DNA of 7,448 nucleotides, taken from the NCBI GenBank assembly GCA_003641645.1, contig QNAZ01000039.1, forward strand, positions 1 to 7,448. Direction: 5' to 3'. Of this stretch, positions 1-5,970 are shown piece by piece. Below the pieces are notes generated by a model, which saw only the letters and a list, made by a program, of their open reading frames with translations, did no database searches and was not told the DNA's origin. Every line of letters starts with the position of its first letter. Within the stretch, counting starts at the first letter, position 1. The DNA comes from Thermodesulfobacteriota bacterium. GTDB taxonomy: Bacteria; Desulfobacterota; Thermodesulfobacteria; Thermodesulfobacteriales; Thermodesulfobacteriaceae. The position numbers and the translations under genes are program-made.

Positions 1-24
1 AAGCCATTCTAAATAATTCTTCAT
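1..24 (-). CDS. Start of a downstream gene, cut by the window edge
   Basis: An ATG lies one base after the TAA stop of the exchanger gene and opens a frame reading MKNYLEWL before the window ends. The 1-nt spacing and same direction suggest an operon partner translated by coupling to the exchanger. No good Shine-Dalgarno is visible before it (the upstream bases are mostly A and T, with CCTAAA next to the start). Eight residues are too few to name a family. It could also be a chance ATG; the placement right at the stop codon is the main support. Confidence 0.4.
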
Positions 25-25
25 T

Positions 26-1057
26 TTAGGAATAAAAAGTTTTTATCACTAAATAAACATAAATCAAATAAAAACATCCAGAGATTAACAAAATATAAGG
101 AGGAAGTTTTTTAAAAATTTTTAAAAATAAAAGATAAATTGTTCCTAAAGAAAGTGTAATTAAAGCTGAGGCTAAAGCAAGTCCTTTAATTTCCCAAGAA
201 GTAAAAAGAAGCCCTATACTTACAGGGAAAGTTGACTGAAATACCATTGCTCCTGTCATATTTCCTAAGGCAAGAATATCTTTTTTTCTTAAAGACCAAA
301 GGAAACTATTACTTTTTTCAGGAAGTTCAGTTGCTACAGGAGCTAAAAGTAGTGAGAATAAAAGAGGATCTATTCCCCAGTTTTTAGCTAATATTTCTAA
401 ATTTTCTACAAAAATATGAGCTCCTTTTATCATAATGACTAAAGCAAAAATTATCTGAAAAATAGAAAGAAAAACAGAAATAAATTTTTTATGAGGGTTT
501 AAATTTGAAAATTTTAAGAACTTAGCAAAATATAATTCTTCACAAGACTCAATTTTTAAGCTCTCAGCCTTAAAAGTAAAAAATAAGTAAATAGTATAAT
601 TAAATAGTAGAAAAATCGCAATAAGATAATGTAATGACTGAGTATTAGGAAAGATTAGAGGAAAAAAAATGGCTAAGGAATAACTCAAAAGAAAAAAAGC
701 AAAATCTTTCATAAAAATATGAGGTTCTAAATAAATTTCTAATTTTTCTCTTCTTTTTAAAAAATAGCTTATAAAAACTCCAAAACCAACTAAAAATAAT
801 CCTACAGTAATTAGCATAAATGGAGCTCCTAAAATAGCTCCTACTCCTATATGAGCTCCGCTTTCTCCTTTGTATAAAAGAATAGCAACTAATGGTATTA
901 TAGTTTCGGGAAGAGCAGTTCCTATAGCTGCTAAAATATTTCCTACTACTGCCTGAGATAAAGAGAATTTTTCTCCTAAACTTTCAACTCCATTAGTAAA
1001 AAGTTCTGCACAAATTAATATTATTATAAGAGAAAAAACTAAAAGTATTACTTCCAT
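26..1057 (-). CDS. Sodium/calcium exchanger (CaCA) family membrane protein, divergent
   Basis: A 343-residue inner-membrane protein with about ten hydrophobic segments and the two inverted alpha repeats of the cation/Ca2+ exchanger superfamily. Repeat 1 holds GTALPE (residues 46-51) and repeat 2 holds ATELPE (242-247), the counterparts of GTSLPE, with the two membrane glutamates at E51 and E247. A central loop (about 160-190) separates the halves, as is usual. The length fits bacterial YrbG-like antiporters. Oddly, the second half of each repeat has lost the usual GSN..N and GSN..D patterns: repeat 1 reads GAPFML (77-82) and repeat 2 reads GAMVFQ (269-274). The transported ions are therefore uncertain. 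The ATG at 1057 has no clear Shine-Dalgarno, but the N-terminus MEVILLVFSL starts directly with the first membrane helix, which suits the family. It follows the zinc-ribbon gene by about 53 nt and probably shares its promoter. The family call is firm; the substrate is not known. Confidence 0.82.
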   Translation of the reverse strand: MEVILLVFSLIIILICAELFTNGVESLGEKFSLSQAVVGNILAAIGTALPETIIPLVAILLYKGESGAHIGVGAILGAPFMLITVGLFLVGFGVFISYFLKRREKLEIYLEPHIFMKDFAFFLLSYSLAIFFPLIFPNTQSLHYLIAIFLLFNYTIYLFFTFKAESLKIESCEELYFAKFLKFSNLNPHKKFISVFLSIFQIIFALVIMIKGAHIFVENLEILAKNWGIDPLLFSLLLAPVATELPEKSNSFLWSLRKKDILALGNMTGAMVFQSTFPVSIGLLFTSWEIKGLALASALITLSLGTIYLLFLKIFKKLPPYILLISGCFYLIYVYLVIKTFYS

Positions 1058-1101
1058 AAAATTTTAATAAATTATTCAATTTAGTTAATAATTAAAATTT
1101 T
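1058..1101. repeat. All-A/T imperfect inverted repeat before the exchanger start
   Basis: The gap between the zinc-ribbon gene and the exchanger is almost pure A and T and can fold on itself. The arm at 1087-1101 (AATAATTAAAATTTT) pairs with 1058-1076 if four bases (TAAA) are bulged out, around a 10-base loop. In the transcript this would be a hairpin ending at the base next to the exchanger's ATG. With no G:C pairs it would be weak, and low-complexity sequence produces such repeats by chance. Confidence 0.35.
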
Positions 1102-1110
1102 TCAAGACTT

Positions 1111-1617
1111 TTATCTTGACCAGTAAATTCTAACCAATTTATTACCTTTTGACCACCTAAATTCAAGATCTCCTTTATAAGCTTTATATAAAGCTCTTCC
1201 CAATCTTTGAGCAAGCTGATCAGTAGTTGTTTCTATAACAGTTTTTCCATCCTCTTCATAAATATCAATTATTTGATGAAGAGGATTTAATCCCCTTGCT
1301 CTTTCAACTTCATTATTAATAAGCTTCATTATGTCATCTTTATGAGTTTTCCAAAATTTTCCAGAAATATAAAGATATCCCATAGCATATTTTTCAAGGG
1401 CTTTTCTACAAGCAGGACAAATAATTTGTGGAACAGTGTCTATATCTTTTAATTCTTCATATAAATCTTCATCTAAAAACCATCTTTTATCTTTAAAAAC
1501 AGCTTTACAGTTTGGACATATAGCTTCTCCTGCGGGAGCAGCTTTTATAGCATAAGGATCATTAGTAGTTTCATATTCTTGGGTATGTCTTATCCATCTT
1601 TCTCTTTTTTTGCTCAT
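1111..1617 (-). CDS. BCAM0308-family zinc-ribbon protein
   Basis: A small soluble protein of 168 residues with two CxxC knuckles, CPNC (34-37) and CPAC (67-70), which should bind one zinc ion. The N-terminal part (HTQEYETTNDPY, then a CPNC followed by RW) and the basic C-terminus ending in IYWSR match my memory of the BCAM0308 family, which has no established function; an NMD3-like zinc ribbon has been noted in such proteins. There is no signal peptide or membrane segment, so it is cytoplasmic. Two in-frame ATGs compete: 1623 lies only 2 nt from the AGGAGG, whereas 1617 lies 8 nt away, so I chose 1617 (MSKKRERW). The alternative adds Met-Asn. It has its own promoter and is first in a transcript that probably continues into the exchanger. 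Basic residues at both ends would suit nucleic-acid or ribosome contact, but that is a guess. Confidence 0.8.
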   Translation of the reverse strand: MSKKRERWIRHTQEYETTNDPYAIKAAPAGEAICPNCKAVFKDKRWFLDEDLYEELKDIDTVPQIICPACRKALEKYAMGYLYISGKFWKTHKDDIMKLINNEVERARGLNPLHQIIDIYEEDGKTVIETTTDQLAQRLGRALYKAYKGDLEFRWSKGNKLVRIYWSR

Positions 1618-1625
1618 ATTCATTA

Positions 1626-1631
1626 CCTCCT
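1626..1631 (-). promoter_or_regulatory. Strong Shine-Dalgarno site that decides the zinc-ribbon start
   Basis: AGGAGG reads on the minus strand here, followed by TAATGAATATG. The first ATG is 2 nt away, too near for normal initiation; the second is 8 nt away, in the usual range. This is the best ribosome binding site in the window. Confidence 0.75.
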
Positions 1632-1646
1632 AAAAAATTTATTTTC

Positions 1647-1677
1647 CTACTTTTAAAATGTAAGACCGAAAAAGTAG
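1647..1677. promoter_or_regulatory. Dyad flanking the -10 box, possible operator
   Basis: Perfect 8-bp inverted arms, CTACTTTT (1677-1670 on the minus strand) and AAAAGTAG (1654-1647), are separated by 15 bases. One arm lies in the promoter spacer and the other just past the -10, near the expected start site, so a dimeric regulator bound here would block RNA polymerase. It also sits just downstream of the permease B stop, so a role as a weak terminator is possible, but the stem is A/T-rich, the loop is long and no T run follows directly. Confidence 0.4.
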
Positions 1678-1685
1678 ATAGTCAA
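1657..1685 (-). promoter_or_regulatory. Sigma70-like promoter for the zinc-ribbon and exchanger genes
   Basis: TTGACT (1685-1680), a 17-bp spacer and TACATT (1662-1657) give a good sigma70 match. It begins one base after the TAA of permease B and predicts a start near 1650, about 33 nt ahead of the ATG at 1617. This would free the two left-hand genes from the efflux operon. The match is by eye in an AT-rich region. Confidence 0.6.
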
Positions 1686-1686
1686 T

Positions 1687-2898
1687 TTAAAAATTGTGTC
1701 TTAAAAGAATTATAGGATCAACTTGTGTAGCTTTATAAGCTGGATAAATTCCTGCAATGATTCCCGAAAATATTGTTAGAAGAGTAGAAGTAAGAATAGG
1801 TATCCATGGGAAAACCAAAGGATAGTCAAAAAGTGGAAGAAAAATTAAAGAACCTACAACTCCTATTAAAATTCCAATTGCACCACCTAAAGAAGTAATA
1901 AAAACACTTTCTGCCAAAAATTGGAAAAGAATATTTTTATCTTCTGCTCCAAGAGCTTTTCTTATCCCAATTTCTTTTTTTCGCTCATTTACAGAAAGGG
2001 TCATAATAGCGGTAACTCCAAGAGCTCCTACAAAAAGACATAAAATTGAAATACTTTTGACTAAGGTAGAAAAAAGCTCGGTTGTTTGAGTTTTTACTTG
2101 CAAAATATCTTCGGCTTTAACTATATCAAAATCTTTGTTCCTCTCACTTACTTTATGCCTTTTTAAAAGAATTTTATTAATTTGTTTTTCAATTAAGTGT
2201 ATTTCTTCTAAATTCTCCACACTTAAATAAATACTTCTTATATAATCTACATTATAGACTGCTGAAATGGCAACTGTCCAAGGAATTAATATTTGGTCAT
2301 CTTGGTCAGTATTGCTTGCATCAATTCCTATAGGAGCTAATACCCCTATTACTCTAAAAGGAAGTTTATTTATAAGAATAATCTTTCCAATAGAATTTTT
2401 ATCTTCAAACAATTCTCTTTTTATTTTATAACCTAATATAGCAACCTTTTTATATCCAAGAATTTCATCTTTTAAAAAATTTCTTCCTTCCAACAGAGGA
2501 AATTTCCTCAATAACAAGTATTCCTCATTTACTCCATTAACAATAGTAGTTAAATTATTACCTAAGTATCTTATAATTCCATCTCCGTTAAAAACAGGTG
2601 AAAGATATTTTATTCCTTTTATTTTTCTTAAAGCTTCTGCATCAGCGGGTTTTAAAGTTGTTGTAATTTCTGTCTGAATTGCTCTTCCTCCGTGCACCTT
2701 TACACTTCCTGCAACAACCATCATTACTTCTGGTCCAAAAGTTTCAATTTCTTTCAAAGTTTTTATTTTGGCTGATTCTCCAAAGGAGTTCATAAGAAGG
2801 AGGGAGGCAACCCCAATAATTATTCCTATTACAGAAAGAAAAAGTCTTAGTTTCTTATGGAAAAGCCCTCCCCAGAGCAATTTATATTTTATAAACAT
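1687..2898 (-). CDS. MacB/FtsX-type ABC transporter permease B
   Basis: A 403-residue inner-membrane subunit with the MacB layout: membrane helix 1 (about 18-38), a periplasmic domain of some 235 residues (about 40-277), then three helices (about 282-302, 331-355 and 366-388). The periplasmic part holds typical MacB stretches, LRKIKGIKYLSPV (90-102) and DQDDQILIPW (198-207). After helix 2 comes ERKKEIGIRKALGA (305-318), the canonical cytoplasmic coupling segment that contacts the ATPase, and the tail YPAYKATQVDPIILLR (385-400) is also standard. It uses ATP energy delivered by the separate ATPase to drive mechanical movement of the periplasmic pump parts. It is the last gene of the efflux operon, 5 nt after the stop of permease A, and that TAG stop is part of its own ribosome site (TAGGA). 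It probably pairs with permease A. LolC/LolE-type lipoprotein release is a less likely alternative, given the adaptor and TolC neighbours. Confidence 0.88.
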   Translation of the reverse strand: MFIKYKLLWGGLFHKKLRLFLSVIGIIIGVASLLLMNSFGESAKIKTLKEIETFGPEVMMVVAGSVKVHGGRAIQTEITTTLKPADAEALRKIKGIKYLSPVFNGDGIIRYLGNNLTTIVNGVNEEYLLLRKFPLLEGRNFLKDEILGYKKVAILGYKIKRELFEDKNSIGKIILINKLPFRVIGVLAPIGIDASNTDQDDQILIPWTVAISAVYNVDYIRSIYLSVENLEEIHLIEKQINKILLKRHKVSERNKDFDIVKAEDILQVKTQTTELFSTLVKSISILCLFVGALGVTAIMTLSVNERKKEIGIRKALGAEDKNILFQFLAESVFITSLGGAIGILIGVVGSLIFLPLFDYPLVFPWIPILTSTLLTIFSGIIAGIYPAYKATQVDPIILLRHNF

Positions 2899-2903
2899 TG
2901 TTC

Positions 2904-4118
2904 CTACAATGTTTTTAGTAAAATTGCAGGCTCAATTTTAGATGCCCTGATAGCTGGCATTAAAGTAAAAGTTATGCTGGTAAAAGTAGCAAAAGAAAGA
3001 CTAAATATAAAAACTTTCCAAGAAAAAAAGGTTTTTAGAGGAGTAAAAAAAGATATGATTTGCATTAAAAATATACTTAAAATCCATCCTACAATACCAC
3101 TTATAATAGCAATAAAAAAGGACATAATTAGATAGTGTTTTATTATTTTTCTTGGATCTGCACCAAGAGCAATTCTTAAAGCTATGACAGGAGCCTTTTC
3201 TTCAATATTGGCATACATAAGATTCATAATAATAACACCACTTATAGTTAAACTTATTAAAGCAATAGCAAGAAGAAATACATTTATAGTTCTCATAGTT
3301 TTTGTAAATATAGAAATAGCCAGTTCAGGAGTAATAATTCTAAAATCATCTGGTTCTATTCCAAAAAGTTTATGTCTTTTTCTTAAGATTTCTTTAATCT
3401 TTTTTTCAGCAATTTTGATATCTGTTCCTTTTCTAAATAAAAGTTTAACTCCTTCAATATAGTCTTTATTAAAAACCCTTCTTTGTGCTGTAGTTAAAGG
3501 TATAAAAATTCTTTTATCCCATCTATGATGTCCAAAAAAGGGTTTGGACTCTAAAACACCTATCACCTTAAAATATTGTCCTGCAATTTTTATTTTTTCT
3601 CCTAAAATGTTTTTGATATTAAATTTTTTAGGTATATCAGCTCCAACTACACAAACCTTAGCCATAGTTTTTAAATCTTTTTCATTGATAAATCTTCCAA
3701 CTTTTGGATACCAATTATTTGCAAATACATAATTTGGCAAAACTCCTTCAACTTTTAGTTTTTCTGCAACACCTTTATATGAAACTTCAAGTGTTCCTAT
3801 TGATATGGGAGAAGCTAATTTTACAAAATCAAGCTTTTTAATTTCCTCTACATCTTCTAATTTAAGAGTATCTCTTCTTGTAGTAGTTAATCCAATTATT
3901 CTTCCTCCACCAGCAACGATAAACATAGCATCTTTACCAAACTGAAGATTTGCTAAATAATCCATTACTTGTTTTTTTGCAGAAAGTCCTAAAGAATAAA
4001 TAGTATTAAGAGTGACGAGACTTATGGTTAAAGCTAAAAACATAAAAACGAAATTAATCTTATTAGAAAATAATTCTTTAAAAATATCTTTTAAGAACTG
4101 GAAAAAAGAGGTTTTCAT
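2904..4118 (-). CDS. MacB/FtsX-type ABC transporter permease A, divergent partner
   Basis: A 404-residue inner-membrane subunit with the same fold as permease B: helix 1 (about 22-44), a periplasmic domain (about 46-275), and three C-terminal helices (about 278-300, 329-355 and 368-389). Shared landmarks are IFIPLTTAQ (204-212), ILRKRHK (244-250) and the tail MPAIRASKIEPAILLK (387-402). It differs from permease B where the family is usually strict: the coupling segment reads EEKAPVIALRIALGADP (306-322), not ERKKEIGIRKALGA, and the usual DQDD loop is replaced by GHHRWDKR (196-203). The pair thus looks like an old duplication that has specialised into a heterodimer. Its ATG overlaps the ATPase stop as ATGA, and there is no strong Shine-Dalgarno, so translation is probably coupled. 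The membrane-permease role is firm; the substrate is unknown. Confidence 0.86.
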   Translation of the reverse strand: MKTSFFQFLKDIFKELFSNKINFVFMFLALTISLVTLNTIYSLGLSAKKQVMDYLANLQFGKDAMFIVAGGGRIIGLTTTRRDTLKLEDVEEIKKLDFVKLASPISIGTLEVSYKGVAEKLKVEGVLPNYVFANNWYPKVGRFINEKDLKTMAKVCVVGADIPKKFNIKNILGEKIKIAGQYFKVIGVLESKPFFGHHRWDKRIFIPLTTAQRRVFNKDYIEGVKLLFRKGTDIKIAEKKIKEILRKRHKLFGIEPDDFRIITPELAISIFTKTMRTINVFLLAIALISLTISGVIIMNLMYANIEEKAPVIALRIALGADPRKIIKHYLIMSFFIAIISGIVGWILSIFLMQIISFFTPLKTFFSWKVFIFSLSFATFTSITFTLMPAIRASKIEPAILLKTL

Positions 4119-4792
4119 TCTTTTATAAAAGTACCATCCTTTATTATTTTAATTTTTTTAGCAAAATCAGCAATTTCAGGATCATGTGTAACCATAATAA
4201 TGGTAATACCATTTTCATTAAGTTCTTTAAAAATATTCATTACTTCCTGACTACTTTTACTATCAAGGTTTCCAGTTGGTTCATCAGCTAAAAGTAATTT
4301 GGGATTTGTAATAAGAGCTCTTGCAATAGCTACTCTTTGTTGCTCTCCACCAGAAAGTTCATTTGGTTTGGCATTTATTCTTTTTTCAAGTCTCAGCCTT
4401 TTTAAAAGTTCAACAGCTTTTTTTTCATCCTCTTTATTAATCTTTCCTCTATAAAGAAGAGGTAGTAAAACATTTTCAAGAGCTGTAGCCCAAGGAACTA
4501 AGTAAAAAGCTTGAAATACAAAACCAATTTTTCTATTTCTTAAATAGGCAAGTTCTTTTTTTGTTAATTGATTAACTTCCTGACCATCAAATATATATAT
4601 TCCGGAATCTGGTTTATCAAGAAGACCTATAATATTTAAAAGAGTAGATTTTCCACTTCCAGAAGCACCCATTATAGCTAAAAATTCTCCTTCCTCTACC
4701 TCTAAACTGATTCCTTTTAAAACTTGATAAGCTACTTTTCCAGTGTAATAGGTTTTGGTGATATTCTTAAGAATAACAAGTTTTTTTACCAC
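4115..4792 (-). CDS. ABC transporter ATPase, MacB/LolD type
   Basis: A 225-residue cytoplasmic ATPase complete for its class. Visible motifs are Walker A GASGSGKST (42-50, with K48), the Q-loop FVFQAFYLVPW (91-101, with Q94), the signature LSGGEQQR (146-153), Walker B LLLADE (166-171) with catalytic E171, the D-loop GNLDS (174-178) and the switch histidine H203 in VTHDPE. All needed residues are present, so it should bind and split ATP. The wording around the Q-loop and signature is that of the MacB/LolD/FtsE group, which serves FtsX-fold permeases. Unlike MacB itself it is not fused to a permease. The start is a GTG (4792) that overlaps the adaptor's stop by 7 nt; an AGG lies a few bases upstream. 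The stop overlaps the permease A start. One ATPase gene for two permeases implies an ATPase homodimer under a permease heterodimer. Confidence 0.93.
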   Translation of the reverse strand: MVKKLVILKNITKTYYTGKVAYQVLKGISLEVEEGEFLAIMGASGSGKSTLLNIIGLLDKPDSGIYIFDGQEVNQLTKKELAYLRNRKIGFVFQAFYLVPWATALENVLLPLLYRGKINKEDEKKAVELLKRLRLEKRINAKPNELSGGEQQRVAIARALITNPKLLLADEPTGNLDSKSSQEVMNIFKELNENGITIIMVTHDPEIADFAKKIKIIKDGTFIKE

Positions 4793-5970
4793 AAACCTAC
4801 TTCCTCACCCTCTTTAAGCCCTGAGATAATCTCGGTTTTGCCTTTAGATTCCCACCCAACTTTAATTATTCTTTTTTCCCATTTATTTTTCTTTTTAACC
4901 ATTACATAATAATTCCCATAGGTATCTATTTTTACAGCACGAGAGGGAACTACTAATACATTTTCTTTTTTACCAGCAATAATAGTAACCTGAGCTGTCA
5001 TTTCAGGGCGAAGAATATTTTCATAAGGATCTAAAATGTCTAAAACTACATCATAGAAAACAACATTATTTTTTATAATAGCTCCTGGATAAATGGTTCT
5101 AACCTTAGCTTTAAAAACCTTATCAGGATAAGCATCTACAGTAAATGTAGCAGGTTGTCCTTTTTTAATTTTTCCTATATCTGTTTCATCAACATAACAT
5201 TCTACCTGAAGTTTTGAAAGATCAATAACTGTTATAAAAGTAGGGGCATTAAGACCTGCAACCACTGTTTCTCCTTGTTGAGTAGTTACTTTAGAAACTA
5301 CACCTGAAATAGGTGCATAGATAAAAGCATAACTAAGTTTTACTTTAGCTTCTTCCCAGGCATTTTTAGTTGCCAAAACCTGTGCTTTTGCTCTTTGTAA
5401 TTCCTTTTTATATTCAGAAGTCAAAGCAGAAAGGATTGAATTTTCAGATTCAAGCTCAGCTTCTTTTACCTTATAATCTCTTTGCATTCTTTCAAGTTCA
5501 GTTAAAGAAATTAGTCCGTCTTTATATAAAGCTTCATATCGTTTTAATTCTCTTCTTATTTGTTCTAATTCAGCTTTAACTGCTTCAATCTTTTTTTTCT
5601 GAGCTTTAATCTTCAATGGATATACTTTTTTTATTTTCTCAAGATTTGCCAAAGCATCTTTATAATTTGCATAAGTTCTATCTACTTCGTCTTGTAAATC
5701 CTTATGTTCAATAATAGCAATTAGTTGTCCAGCTTTAACTTTATCTCCCTGTGTTACAAAAAGTCTTTCAACCTTACCTGAAATTCTTGCTCCAACCTTA
5801 ACTTCAGCTCCAACTTGTGGTTTAACAGCACCAGTTGCAGTTACTTCTAAATATATAGTACCTTTTTTTACTTTAGTGAATTCCTTAGGATAAAATTTTT
5901 GATTTTTTTTACTTTCACATCCTGCAAGTAAAAAAAGAAAAAAGAAAAGAAAAAAAAGAATATTTTTCAT
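4786..5970 (-). CDS. Periplasmic adaptor lipoprotein (MacA/HlyD family)
   Basis: A 394-residue membrane-fusion protein that links the inner-membrane pump to the outer-membrane channel. It starts with a phenylalanine-rich signal and a lipobox, LLAGC, with the lipidated cysteine at C18 and Glu after it. A lipoyl-type half (about 55-88) is followed by a long charged coiled-coil hairpin (about 90-212), the second lipoyl half with APISGVV (219-225), a beta-barrel (about 245-335) and a C-terminal membrane-proximal domain. The hairpin tip carries RYEALYKDGLIS (144-155), which fits the RLS motif (R144, L148, S155) that docks adaptors onto TolC. Classical MacA has an N-terminal membrane helix, so a lipid anchor is a variation, though common in other adaptors. 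The ATG overlaps the stop of the TolC gene as ATGA; the stop overlaps the ATPase start. The family and role are clear. Confidence 0.92.
   Translation of the reverse strand: MKNILFFLFFFLFLLAGCESKKNQKFYPKEFTKVKKGTIYLEVTATGAVKPQVGAEVKVGARISGKVERLFVTQGDKVKAGQLIAIIEHKDLQDEVDRTYANYKDALANLEKIKKVYPLKIKAQKKKIEAVKAELEQIRRELKRYEALYKDGLISLTELERMQRDYKVKEAELESENSILSALTSEYKKELQRAKAQVLATKNAWEEAKVKLSYAFIYAPISGVVSKVTTQQGETVVAGLNAPTFITVIDLSKLQVECYVDETDIGKIKKGQPATFTVDAYPDKVFKAKVRTIYPGAIIKNNVVFYDVVLDILDPYENILRPEMTAQVTIIAGKKENVLVVPSRAVKIDTYGNYYVMVKKKNKWEKRIIKVGWESKGKTEIISGLKEGEEVGLW

Noticed and set aside
1647..1677. Rho-independent terminator after permease B
   Set aside because: The stem is 8 bp and mostly A:T, the loop is 15 nt, and no T run directly follows the right arm; its fit around the -10 box suits an operator better.
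2857..3732. Plus-strand open frames opposite the permease genes
   Set aside because: They lie wholly opposite well-supported minus-strand genes, have no ribosome sites or recognisable domains, and are expected by chance in AT-rich coding DNA read antisense.
1687..4792. Reading the ATPase and two permeases as LolCDE, the lipoprotein release system
   Set aside because: The one-ATPase, two-permease layout resembles LolCDE, but the overlapping genes for an RLS-type adaptor and a TolC-family channel point to tripartite efflux.
4724..5579. Plus-strand open frames opposite the ATPase and adaptor genes
   Set aside because: They are antisense to genes with complete family motifs and are short and low in complexity, so they are shadows.
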